Assembly (NCBI RefSeq): GCF_943372915.1
Contig: NZ_CALSAN010000025.1
Location: 1 to 64,000 of the forward strand
DNA length: 64,000 bases
DNA from: Ferrovibrio terrae_A
Lineage (GTDB): Bacteria > Pseudomonadota > Alphaproteobacteria > Ferrovibrionales > Ferrovibrionaceae
Reading direction: 5' to 3'
The notes below the pieces were generated by a model. It did not search any database, was not told the DNA's origin, and worked only from the letters and a program-made list of their open reading frames with translations. Positions 40,521-48,316 of this stretch are shown piece by piece; within the stretch, counting starts at the first letter, position 1; every line of letters starts with the position of its first letter. The position numbers and the translations under genes were made by a program.

Positions 40521-40664
40521 ATGGCCGGAATCGCCAAGCGTGGAGCTACTTTGAAGAATTGCGGCGAGTCTCGTCCAAGACCGTTCGGCTCAATCTCGAG
40601 CCCCCGGAAAGCGTCTCATTGGCTGCAGGTTCTCCGAGCGATTGACCGACCTGGTGGCGCAGCG
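40521..40664 (+). pseudogene. Possible decayed N-terminus of a tyrosine integrase
   Basis: Between the left att block and the LysR remnant no intact gene is seen. One frame starts MAGIAKRGAT (40521) and later reads RKASHWLQVLRAIDRPG. A shifted frame between them reads AWSYFEELRRVSSKTVRL. Joined with two frameshifts, this has the look of the N-terminal arm-binding domain of island integrases (MAxIxKRG..W...RR...SKTF...A..W...xxIDRG). The location next to attL fits. The match is by eye and weak; it may be chance. The remaining bases of 40440-40690 show nothing else. Confidence 0.3.
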
Positions 40665-40689
40665 AAGCATGACCTTTCAAATGTCGAAA

Positions 40690-41055
40690 TCAGGGTTGCC
40701 GCTCCCGGACGATGACTTGTGAGGGGCGCGTCTCAGCCGCCACCGTCTCCGCAATCAGCCATGCGGCGCAGCCGGTGTCGGTCAGTCTCTCGAGGGCTTC
40801 AAGCGCCTCGTCAGCGGTCATTAGAATGTCCCTGGCATATCCAAGAAGCTCCAGCCCGACCGGCGTCAGGCCGAGCAGCCGGTTGCTGCGAAGCAGGAGC
40901 TGGTGCTTCAGGGATCTTTCAAGCCGCTTGATACGAAAACTGATGGCGGCCTGTGTACAGCCAAGCTTTCGCGCACTGGCCCTGAAGCTTCCAAAGTCCA
41001 CCACGGCGACAAAGGCCCGCAGGGTTTCCAGATCCAGATTGGATTTTCTATCCAT
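40690..41055 (-). pseudogene. Truncated LysR-family regulator (DNA-binding part only)
   Basis: Residues 1-95 are a clear LysR N-terminus: DLETLRAFVAVVDFGSFRA, then CTQAAISFRIKRLER as recognition helix, and the linker helix up to ADEALEALERL. After that, where the 200-residue effector domain should begin, the frame runs 26 unrelated residues and stops, for 121 residues in all. This is most likely a remnant cut by deletion, although an HTH-only regulator is possible. It is downstream of the E1 gene on the same strand. Start ATG 41055. Confidence 0.75.
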
Positions 41056-41110
41056 TTCATATGACCGTTTGAGATCACTGCATCGCCAGCGCTCAAGACC
41101 TCGATAGCGC

Positions 41111-43522
41111 TCAGTTGACCTGGCGGAAGTGTCGAATAGGGCGTCCCGGCACCAATGCCTCAGCCGCAGACACGATGGCATCCGCATCCAGGCCGTGATG
41201 CCGGTACATGTCGTCGACCGTGCCGGTCTGGCCGAAATGTTCCACACCCAGCGCCGAGACGCGATTACCCTTGACCGCACCGAGCCAGGCCAGGGTGGCC
41301 GGATGACCATCGATGGCGGTGACGATGCCGAAATGCGGCGGCACCGGCGAGAGCAGGCGTTCGACATGGCTTTGCGCATGCCGCAGGCCGCGCCGGCGTG
41401 CGCGCTGTGCCGCCGACCAGCCGGCATTCAGCCGATCGGCCGAGGTCACTGCCAGCACGGCGACGTCGCGGCGATCTTCCGACATCATGCCTGCCGCCTC
41501 GATCGCCTCTGGTGCCAGCACGCCCGTATAGGCGATGACGATATCGGTATTGGGCGTCGGCCGCCGCAGCCAGTAAGCGCCGTCGATGATGTCCTGCTGC
41601 AACGACGCGCTCATCTCCCGTTTCGGCTGCTCGAGCGGACGGGTGGAGAGGCGCAAGTAGACTGAGCCGCCGGTTTCGTCACGCAGCCAGGTGCGCTCAT
41701 CGGGCTGCCCCTCGCCGTCGCGCTGAAGATAGTCGAAGGCAAAGCGCATGATGACGGACAGTTCATCGACATAGGCCGGTTCGAAGGACGCCAGTCCGTC
41801 CTGCGCCATGCCGATCAGCGGCGTGGAAATCGACTGGTGTGCACCACCCTCGGGCGCCAGGGTCACACCGGACGGCGTCGCCACGACCATGAAACGGGCA
41901 TCCTGGTAGCAGGCGTAATTCAGCGCATCGAGGCCGCGACAGATGAAAGGATCGTACAGCGTGCCGATCGGCAGCAGCCGCTCGCCGAACAAGGAGTGCG
42001 ACAGGCCGAGTGCGGATAGCAGTGTGAACAGGTTCATCTCGGCGATGCCCAGTTCGAGATGCTGGCCGTTCCGCGAGAAGTCCCAGTTGAAGGTGGAGGG
42101 GATCCGCTCCTTCTTGAATAGATCGGCGACGGCCTCCTGTGCAAACAGGCCGCGACGGTTCACCCAGCCGCCGAGGTTGGTCGAGACCGTCACGTCGGGC
42201 GCGGTGGTGACGATGCGGTCGGCCAGCGGGCCCGGCAGGCGCGCCAGTTCGTTCATGATCAGGCCGAAGCCATGCTGGGTCGATATCTCATCCTGCTTCG
42301 GCACCGGCAGGTCGGCTGGAACGTCCACCCGCGCCGAGGTCAGGCGGCGCTGCTTCAGCCGGTTGTAGGGGCTGTTGCGGATGAAGCCGGTCAGTTCGGA
42401 CTCCGAGTGCTTCATGGCCTCGAACTTGTCCCATTCATGGCCGGGGCGGATGCCCAGTTCCGTTCGGAAGGCCTCCAGCTGCGCCGGGGTTAGCATGCCG
42501 GCATGGTTGTCCTTGTGGCCGGCCAGCGGCAGGCCGAAACCCTTCACCGTATAGGCCAGAAAGACGACCGGCCGGTCATGATCGATGCCGTCGAAGGCCG
42601 CGGTGAGCGAGACGAGGTCATGGCCTGCCAGGTTGGTCATCAGCTGCGCCAGCTCGCGGTCGCTACGGCTTTCGATCAGCTGGGTCACGTCGCCCTGATC
42701 GCCCAGATCGTCGAGCAGGCGCTTGCGCCATGCCGCGCCGCCCTGGAAGGTCAGTGCCGAATAGAGCTGGTTGGGGCAGCGGTCGATCCAGTCGCGTAAA
42801 CGTTCGCCGCCGGGTTCCCTGAAGGCTGCTTCCAGCAATTGGCCGTATTTCAGCGTGACGATATCCCAGCCAAAGGCGCGGAACAGGGCTTCCAGCCGGT
42901 CATACAGACCTTCCCGCACCACGGCATCCAGGCTCTGGCGGTTATAGTCAATGATCCACCAGGTGTTGCGCAGGCCGTGTTTCCAGCCTTCCAGCAGGGC
43001 CTCGAAGATATTGCCCTCATCCATCTCGGCATCGCCGATCAGCGAGATCATGCGGCCGGTCTCGATGTCTCCGGCCCAGCCATGCGCCTTCACATAATCC
43101 TGCACCAGGCTGGCGAAGATGGTCTGTGCGGCGCCGAGGCCGACCGAGCCGGTGGAGAAATCGACATCCGCCGTATCCTTGGTGCGCGAGGGGTAGGACT
43201 GCACGCCCTTGTAGCCGCGGAAATTCTCCATCTTCTCCCGGCTCTGCCGGTCCATCAGATAATGGATGGCATGGAAGATTGGGCTGGCATGCGGCTTAAC
43301 GGCGACGCGGTCGTAGGCGCGCAGCGAATGGAAGTAGAGCGCGGTCATGATCGTGGCGAGCGAAGCGCTGGAGGCCTGGTGGCCGCCGACCTTCACGCCA
43401 TCAGTCTTGTCGCGCAGATGGTTGGCGTTATGGATCATCCAGGTCGACAGCCAGAGCACTTTCCGCTCCAGGTCGCGCAGGATTTTCAGTTCACTCGAGT
43501 CGATGCCGCTCATGCTTTCCAT
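41111..43522 (-). CDS. AceE/MdeB-type 2-oxoacid dehydrogenase E1 (transketolase superfamily)
   Basis: This thiamine-diphosphate enzyme of about 803 residues has the homodimeric E1 architecture. Visible are VGGHQASSAS and HASPIFHAIHYLMDR in the N-terminal domain, the ThDP/Mg site GDAEMDEGNIFEALL...IIDYNRQS, the middle GIAEMNLFTLLSALG block with the catalytic Glu, and a C-terminal transketolase domain. It is shorter than PDH AceE (about 887). The nearest known design is MdeB, the 2-oxobutyrate dehydrogenase E1 of pseudomonads, which is also divergent from an Lrp-type regulator. No E2/E3 is nearby, so it would borrow the housekeeping E2/E3. The start may be ATG 43522 or 43513. Confidence 0.85.
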   Translation of the reverse strand: MESMSGIDSSELKILRDLERKVLWLSTWMIHNANHLRDKTDGVKVGGHQASSASLATIMTALYFHSLRAYDRVAVKPHASPIFHAIHYLMDRQSREKMENFRGYKGVQSYPSRTKDTADVDFSTGSVGLGAAQTIFASLVQDYVKAHGWAGDIETGRMISLIGDAEMDEGNIFEALLEGWKHGLRNTWWIIDYNRQSLDAVVREGLYDRLEALFRAFGWDIVTLKYGQLLEAAFREPGGERLRDWIDRCPNQLYSALTFQGGAAWRKRLLDDLGDQGDVTQLIESRSDRELAQLMTNLAGHDLVSLTAAFDGIDHDRPVVFLAYTVKGFGLPLAGHKDNHAGMLTPAQLEAFRTELGIRPGHEWDKFEAMKHSESELTGFIRNSPYNRLKQRRLTSARVDVPADLPVPKQDEISTQHGFGLIMNELARLPGPLADRIVTTAPDVTVSTNLGGWVNRRGLFAQEAVADLFKKERIPSTFNWDFSRNGQHLELGIAEMNLFTLLSALGLSHSLFGERLLPIGTLYDPFICRGLDALNYACYQDARFMVVATPSGVTLAPEGGAHQSISTPLIGMAQDGLASFEPAYVDELSVIMRFAFDYLQRDGEGQPDERTWLRDETGGSVYLRLSTRPLEQPKREMSASLQQDIIDGAYWLRRPTPNTDIVIAYTGVLAPEAIEAAGMMSEDRRDVAVLAVTSADRLNAGWSAAQRARRRGLRHAQSHVERLLSPVPPHFGIVTAIDGHPATLAWLGAVKGNRVSALGVEHFGQTGTVDDMYRHHGLDADAIVSAAEALVPGRPIRHFRQVN

Positions 43523-43568
43523 CCGGGACAAAAATCTCCCGGAGGGTAGTCCGTTCCGGCGGGCATTG

Positions 43569-43611
43569 TTTTGCAAAGCGGGGCGTAGATCTGGTATATT
43601 TTGCAAAATAT
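43569..43611. promoter_or_regulatory. Twin Lrp-type operator between the divergent E1 and Lrp genes
   Basis: A 16-bp perfect palindrome ATATTTTGCAAAATAT (43596-43611) and a second GTTTTGCAAAGC (core TTTTGCAAA at 43569-43577) share the core TTTTGCAAA. The cores are exactly 30 bases apart, three helical turns, so both face the same side of DNA. They are centred between the divergent start codons. Binding by the adjacent regulator is inference. Confidence 0.7.
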
Positions 43612-43629
43612 TTGCGCAGAAATCTTAAT

Positions 43630-44106
43630 ATGAGCAAAGAAATGGTTGCCCTGGACCAGATAGACAGAAAAATCATCAAGGCGTTGCAGGACAATGCACG
43701 ATTGTCGAGCCAGGAACTGTCTGAGCGGGTCGGGATTTCTACCTCGCCATGCTGGCGCCGGGTCAAGGCACTGGAAGAAGCCGGCGTCATCACCAGATAT
43801 GTCACCCTTGTCGATCCCGAGTCGCTCGGCCTCTCGATCAGCATCTTCACCAACGTGTCGCTGGACAAGCAGATCGAAACCGCGCTGGAAACCTTCCAGA
43901 AGGCGGTACGCAAGCGGCCTGAAGTGATGGAATGCTATCTGATGACCGGCGACTTCGACTATCTGCTGCGCGTCGTGGTCGGCAGCCTGCATGATTACGA
44001 GCGCTTCCTGCTCGACCATCTGACCAAGATACCTGGCGTGGCGAGCATCAAATCCAGCTTCGCACTCAAGCAGGTGAAATACACCACGGCGCTGCCGGTC
44101 AGCTGA
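43630..44106 (+). CDS. Lrp/AsnC-family transcriptional regulator
   Basis: This 158-residue regulator has an N-terminal helix-turn-helix (LDQIDRKIIKALQDNARLSS, followed by ELSERVGISTSPCWRRVKALEE), then the RAM ligand-binding domain with DFDYLLRVVVG and KIPGVASIKSSFALKQVKYT. It should sense an amino acid or related effector and act as an octamer-type DNA wrapper. Divergent from the E1 gene with twin palindromes between, it is in the position of MdeR relative to MdeB. I chose ATG 43630; TTG 43612 in frame would enter the operator. Confidence 0.93.
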   Translation: MSKEMVALDQIDRKIIKALQDNARLSSQELSERVGISTSPCWRRVKALEEAGVITRYVTLVDPESLGLSISIFTNVSLDKQIETALETFQKAVRKRPEVMECYLMTGDFDYLLRVVVGSLHDYERFLLDHLTKIPGVASIKSSFALKQVKYTTALPVS

Positions 44107-44437
44107 TCTCATTGGCAGTTACGGCGAACCGGATTTTCTTCTCAAATACCGGAGTGGGCGGCCAGTACCTGTCTGGCACGCGGCACTCAGCTGTGTGAAG
44201 CGGCCTGCCGCAACTTGCGCGGTGAGCGGGCAGTGCTGCGGCTGGACGGCGTGTGACATGACGGAGGCTTTGCGCCTCCATGATCAGCGTAAATTGGCAG
44301 TACCGATCCATCATTCTCATCCAGCATTGCAGCAACGGATGGCGTCCAGCGCATAAAAGCCGGTTGACATCGGAGGGCAACATGACGGATATTTTAAAAA
44401 TAGCAACAATGTACCGATAATAGGAACATAAGAAAAC
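44107..44437 (+). promoter_or_regulatory. 331-bp intergenic region with a candidate promoter for the island operon
   Basis: No gene is supported here. TTGACA (44364-44369) followed by GATATT (44388-44393) at an 18-base spacing lies about 45 bases before the M24 ATG, in an AT-rich stretch (ATTTTAAAAATAGCAACAAT). AGGAACATAAGAAAAC precedes the start, with a rather long ribosome-binding-site spacing. The region 44107-44340 shows nothing I can name. Confidence 0.5.
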
Positions 44438-45640
44438 ATGCTTGCAGCCGGCCCATTGCTGAACAAAAGCCGCCTCGTTGAATTGCTGAAGAGCGAGAAG
44501 ATCGACGCCATCGTCGCCACCTCGCCCGAGAACGTCACCTACTCGAGTGGCTACTGGGCGCTGTCGCAGTGGATCCGCCGCGGCCCACAATCCTATGTGA
44601 TGCTGCCGGCAGATGATCTCGATGCATCATGTATCATCGCCACCACCTCGCTGCTGGATCAATTGGCAGATCAGGATGTCTGGGTGCGCAATGTACGGCG
44701 CTACGGCTTCTTCCGTGTCGATCGCTCCAACGAGCCGCTCAGCGCCCTCGATCAGCGCCAGGCAGCACTTTACGACCTGCCGGACGAAAAGAACCCGATC
44801 GATGCCCTGTGCAATGCCGTGCGCGAAGCCGGGCTGGCGAAGGCGCGGCTGGCGGTCGATGAAATCGGCCTGCAGCCGGGCTACTGGGACCGTTTGCGCC
44901 AGGAACTGCCCGATGCCGAACTGGTGCCCGGCGCGACGCTGTTCCGCCGCATCCGCGCCGTCAAGACACCGGCAGAGATTGACCGGCTGAGAGAAGCTGC
45001 GCGCATCACCGAGCACTCGATTCGTGCCGCGCTGAAGCTCGCCGCCGAGGGCGCCACCGAGCGCGAGCTGGCGCGCGCTTTCCATGCCGAGACGGTGGGA
45101 CGCGATGCCTTCCCGGTGCTGGAATGCATCGGTTTCGGACCGCGCAGCGCCATGCCCAATGTCGAGCCGTCCGATACGCCGCTGAAGCGTGGGCAGGTGA
45201 TCCGATTCGATGCCGGCGGTCGCTACCGCCATTACCGCGCCGATATCGCTAGGATCGCGGTATTCGGCGAGCCGGATGCCAAGACGAAGCAGTATTACAA
45301 CGCGCTCTCCGCCGGCGTGCAGCGCGTGCTGGAAATGGTGCGTCCGGGCGTGCGCACAGCGGACCTTTTCAACGCAGCGGTCGAAACCGTGCGCAAGGAA
45401 GGCATCTCGCATTACAGTCGCAGCCATGTCGGTCATGGCATCGGTATCGACGGCTATGACATGCCGGACCTGACGCCCGGCAGCGACCATGTCGTGGAAG
45501 AGGGCATGGTGATGTGCGTCGAGACGCCCTATTACGAACTCGGCTGGTGTGGCCTGCAGCGCGAGGACACCATCGTGGTCCGTCGCGATGGCGCCGAAAG
45601 CTTCATGACCATGTCTGGCGACCTGGTGGTGCTGGCGTGA
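44438..45640 (+). CDS. M24-family metallohydrolase (Xaa-Pro dipeptidase / ectoine hydrolase fold)
   Basis: This 400-residue pita-bread enzyme has an N-terminal creatinase-like domain (about 1-165) and a catalytic domain. All five dimetal ligands are present: D258 (RFDAGG), D269 (RADIAR), H333 (GHGIG), E362 (VETPYYE) and E376 (QREDT). The fold covers Xaa-Pro dipeptidases, creatinase and ectoine hydrolase (EutD/DoeA); the substrate is not decided by sequence. It is first in the operon with the threonine-synthase-like gene, whose GTG overlaps its TGA, and with a solute importer, so a small imported amide is a plausible substrate. Confidence 0.9.
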   Translation: MLAAGPLLNKSRLVELLKSEKIDAIVATSPENVTYSSGYWALSQWIRRGPQSYVMLPADDLDASCIIATTSLLDQLADQDVWVRNVRRYGFFRVDRSNEPLSALDQRQAALYDLPDEKNPIDALCNAVREAGLAKARLAVDEIGLQPGYWDRLRQELPDAELVPGATLFRRIRAVKTPAEIDRLREAARITEHSIRAALKLAAEGATERELARAFHAETVGRDAFPVLECIGFGPRSAMPNVEPSDTPLKRGQVIRFDAGGRYRHYRADIARIAVFGEPDAKTKQYYNALSAGVQRVLEMVRPGVRTADLFNAAVETVRKEGISHYSRSHVGHGIGIDGYDMPDLTPGSDHVVEEGMVMCVETPYYELGWCGLQREDTIVVRRDGAESFMTMSGDLVVLA

Positions 45641-46899
45641 CACCGGTCGGACTGGACTGCATCCGCTGCGGCACGCGGCAGCCGATCCGCATCACGCTGG
45701 AAGGATGTCCGTCTTGTGGCGATATCCGCAGCAACCTGCGCGTCCGCTATGCCGACACGCCGGCCCTGCGCTGGAGCGCGGTGCTCCAGCAGGATCGCGG
45801 CAACATGTGGCGTTATGCGGCGATGCTGCCGGTGGCCTCTGAGGATATCGTGTCGCTGGGCGAGGGCGGAACGCCGCTGCTGCATGCCAGGACGCTGGGA
45901 CGGGATTTCGGCCTCGAGCGGTTGTATCTGAAGGACGAAAGCCGCAATCCGACCTGGTCCTACAAAGATCGGCTCAGCACGGTGGCGGTGTCGGTGGCTC
46001 GCCGCATGGGTGCCAAGGTCATGGCCACGGCATCCTCGGGCAATGCCGGCGCGTCGCTGGCGGCCTATGCGGCACGCGCCGGTCTGCCCTGCGTGGTCTT
46101 CACCTATGCCGGCACGGCGGGACCGATGCTGGCGCAGATTCGCAAATACGGAGCCAAGGTCGTGCCGCTGCTGCGCAAGCAGGATCGTTGGCCGATGCTG
46201 AAGGACTGCGTGCAGCGCTTCGGCTGGTTCGCCACCTCGCCCTATTCGGCGCCGGTGATCGGCAGTCATCCGCTGGGGATCGAGGGCTACAAGAGCATCG
46301 CCTATGAAATCTGCGCCGATCTCGGCTGGGCCTGCCCGGACTGGGTGGTGATGCCGGTCTGCTACGGTGACGCCCTGGCCGGCGCCTGGTACGGTTTCCA
46401 GGAACTGCAGGCCGCGGGCGTGATCCGCAAGTTGCCCCGGATGGTGGCCGTCGAAGTCTTCGGTTCGCTGGCCGCCGTGCTGGATGGCAATACGGATCAG
46501 GTGCCCGATATGCCCGCCGGCTTTGCGCCGCTGGCGATTTCGGTGGGCGCGACGCAGAGCAGCTATCAGGCGCTCAAGGCGCTACGCGAGTCCGGTGGCC
46601 GCGCCGAGGTGGTCGGCAACGACGGTCTGATCGCCATGCAGGAGCATCTGGCGCAGCGCGAAGGTGTGTTTGCCGAACTGACGGCGGCCATGCCGGCTGT
46701 GGCAATCCGGTCTCTGGCCAAGGCCAGGGTCATCGGCCCGAAGGACACCGTGGTTGGCGTTGTGACGGCATCCGGCCTGAAGGATCTCGACAAGTCGGTG
46801 TCGGACTCATCGGCGGAAGCGGGCGTGTCGGGCACTTTCGAGGATGTCAGCCGCTATCTGATGCAGCAGTTCCGGTTCAACCCGGCGCAGGCCGCATAG
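45637..46899 (+). CDS. Threonine-synthase-like PLP enzyme with N-terminal zinc ribbon
   Basis: This 420-residue fold-II PLP enzyme has a CxxC...CxxC ribbon at the N-terminus (C8, C11, C24, C27), the Schiff-base lysine K110 in NPTWSYKDR, and the phosphate loop SSGNAGAS (133-140). It is annotated as threonine-synthase-like by motif, but the context (a catabolic transport operon, no thrB or hom) suggests a beta- or gamma-eliminating lyase making a 2-oxoacid. The GTG start at 45637 overlaps the TGA of the M24 gene. The frame is open upstream only inside that gene. Confidence 0.85.
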   Translation: MTPVGLDCIRCGTRQPIRITLEGCPSCGDIRSNLRVRYADTPALRWSAVLQQDRGNMWRYAAMLPVASEDIVSLGEGGTPLLHARTLGRDFGLERLYLKDESRNPTWSYKDRLSTVAVSVARRMGAKVMATASSGNAGASLAAYAARAGLPCVVFTYAGTAGPMLAQIRKYGAKVVPLLRKQDRWPMLKDCVQRFGWFATSPYSAPVIGSHPLGIEGYKSIAYEICADLGWACPDWVVMPVCYGDALAGAWYGFQELQAAGVIRKLPRMVAVEVFGSLAAVLDGNTDQVPDMPAGFAPLAISVGATQSSYQALKALRESGGRAEVVGNDGLIAMQEHLAQREGVFAELTAAMPAVAIRSLAKARVIGPKDTVVGVVTASGLKDLDKSVSDSSAEAGVSGTFEDVSRYLMQQFRFNPAQAA

Positions 46900-46927
46900 T
46901 TCATCTCAACCAAACACGGGGGCAACA

Positions 46928-47899
46928 ATGGATCGTCGACAGTTTATCTCCACGACAGCCTGGCTTGGCGCATCGGCGCTGTTGGCTGGCAGCGGTCGGG
47001 CTGTGGCGCAGGCCTATCCGAGCAAACCTGTCACGATCTTATGTCCGTTCGCGGCTGGTGGTGGTGGCGATGCGTTGACCCGCGTTTTGGCCGATCATGT
47101 GCGCACCAAGCGCAGTGTCGCTGCTGCGGTGGAATACCGTCCGGGTGCGGGTGCCACGATCGCGCCGGGCCAGATCGCCCGTGCCGCACCTGATGGCACG
47201 ACCCTGGGTCTGTATTCCATCAGCCCCTTCGTCGTCGTGCCACATCTGCAGCGACTGCCTTACGACCCGCTGAAGGATTTCACCTATATCGGCATCTACG
47301 CCTATATCCCGATTGCCTTCTATGTGAAGACCGACAGTGCCCATAAGGATTGGGCCGGCGTGATAAAATACGCCAAGGACAATCCGGGTAAATTCCGCTG
47401 GGGCACGTCGGGCGTGCGGGGTGCTGCGCATATCGCCGTCGAGGCGGCTTTCCGCAAGGAAGGCATCCAGACCACATTCGTGCCATTCACCGGCGGTTCG
47501 GAAGCCATCACCGCGTTGCTCGGCGGGCATATCGAGGCCGTCATCTCGGCCGATTACGGCCCGCAGCTCTCGGCCGGCACCGTCCGGCTGCTGGCACTGA
47601 CCGGCACCGAGAAGCTCGCCGGCCAACCGTCGCTGCCGACCTTCAAGGATCTCGGCTATCCGCTGTCGACCGAGGCACTGTATGGCCTGATCGGTCCGGC
47701 CAAGCTGCCGGCCGAAATCGTCAGCTACTGGGATGGTGCCATCAGGGAGATGATGAAAACCGATGAGTTTGCCACCGCCCTGAAGGCGATCAGTGCCAGC
47801 CCAGTCTATATGAACAGCGCTGATTTCACTGCGAATGTCGCCGAAAACTACCGTAAGATCGGCGAGGCTATGGAAACGCTCGGTTTCAAGAAGTCCTGA
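46928..47899 (+). CDS. Tripartite tricarboxylate transporter substrate-binding protein (TctC/Bug)
   Basis: This 323-residue periplasmic solute receptor has a signal peptide with a twin-arginine start (MDRRQFISTTAWLG), cleaved near AVAQAYP. Bug-family marks include KPVTILCPFAAGGGGDALTR near the N-terminus and a C-terminal PAEIVSYWDGAIREMM block. Bug receptors deliver carboxylates, amino acids or other small polar molecules to the TctA/TctB membrane pair encoded next. The ligand cannot be predicted with confidence. Confidence 0.93.
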   Translation: MDRRQFISTTAWLGASALLAGSGRAVAQAYPSKPVTILCPFAAGGGGDALTRVLADHVRTKRSVAAAVEYRPGAGATIAPGQIARAAPDGTTLGLYSISPFVVVPHLQRLPYDPLKDFTYIGIYAYIPIAFYVKTDSAHKDWAGVIKYAKDNPGKFRWGTSGVRGAAHIAVEAAFRKEGIQTTFVPFTGGSEAITALLGGHIEAVISADYGPQLSAGTVRLLALTGTEKLAGQPSLPTFKDLGYPLSTEALYGLIGPAKLPAEIVSYWDGAIREMMKTDEFATALKAISASPVYMNSADFTANVAENYRKIGEAMETLGFKKS

Positions 47900-48312
47900 T
47901 GTATGGTCCGGTCGCATTGGCTGTCCTGGCGGTCGCCGCATTAGTGGCCGCCTATGGATATGGCCTGTGGGAGTTTGGCGCGCCGGGGGCGGGGCTGATG
48001 CCCTGCCTCGGCGCAGCGCTCCTGCTGATTGCCAGCGTCTTCGTCTTCCGCGAGAAGCAGGCCGCGGCCGGGGACAATGTGCATGTCGGCCGCATCGCCG
48101 GCTATGGCGGCGGATTACTGCTGCTACCGCTCGCCGTCTCCCTGGTGGGCATGCTGCCGGCGCTCGGCCTGTTCATTCTTGTCCTCTTGCGCTTTGCCGA
48201 AGGTGTTCGCTGGCGGTCTGCTATTGCCGCGGCCGTGATCAGCAGCACTGCGGCCTGGCTGCTGTTCGGCCATATGCTGCAGGTTCCCCTGCCGGGCGGC
48301 ATGGTCTGGTGA
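47899..48312 (+). CDS. Tripartite tricarboxylate transporter small membrane subunit (TctB)
   Basis: This 137-residue protein has four hydrophobic segments (about 3-22, 36-50, 72-100 and 105-128) with the EFGAPGAGLMPCLGAALL motif typical of TctB. Its ATG shares one base with the TGA of the receptor gene, and tctA follows after four bases. It completes the transporter with TctA. Confidence 0.9.
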   Translation: MYGPVALAVLAVAALVAAYGYGLWEFGAPGAGLMPCLGAALLLIASVFVFREKQAAAGDNVHVGRIAGYGGGLLLLPLAVSLVGMLPALGLFILVLLRFAEGVRWRSAIAAAVISSTAAWLLFGHMLQVPLPGGMVW

Positions 48313-48316
48313 GTTT

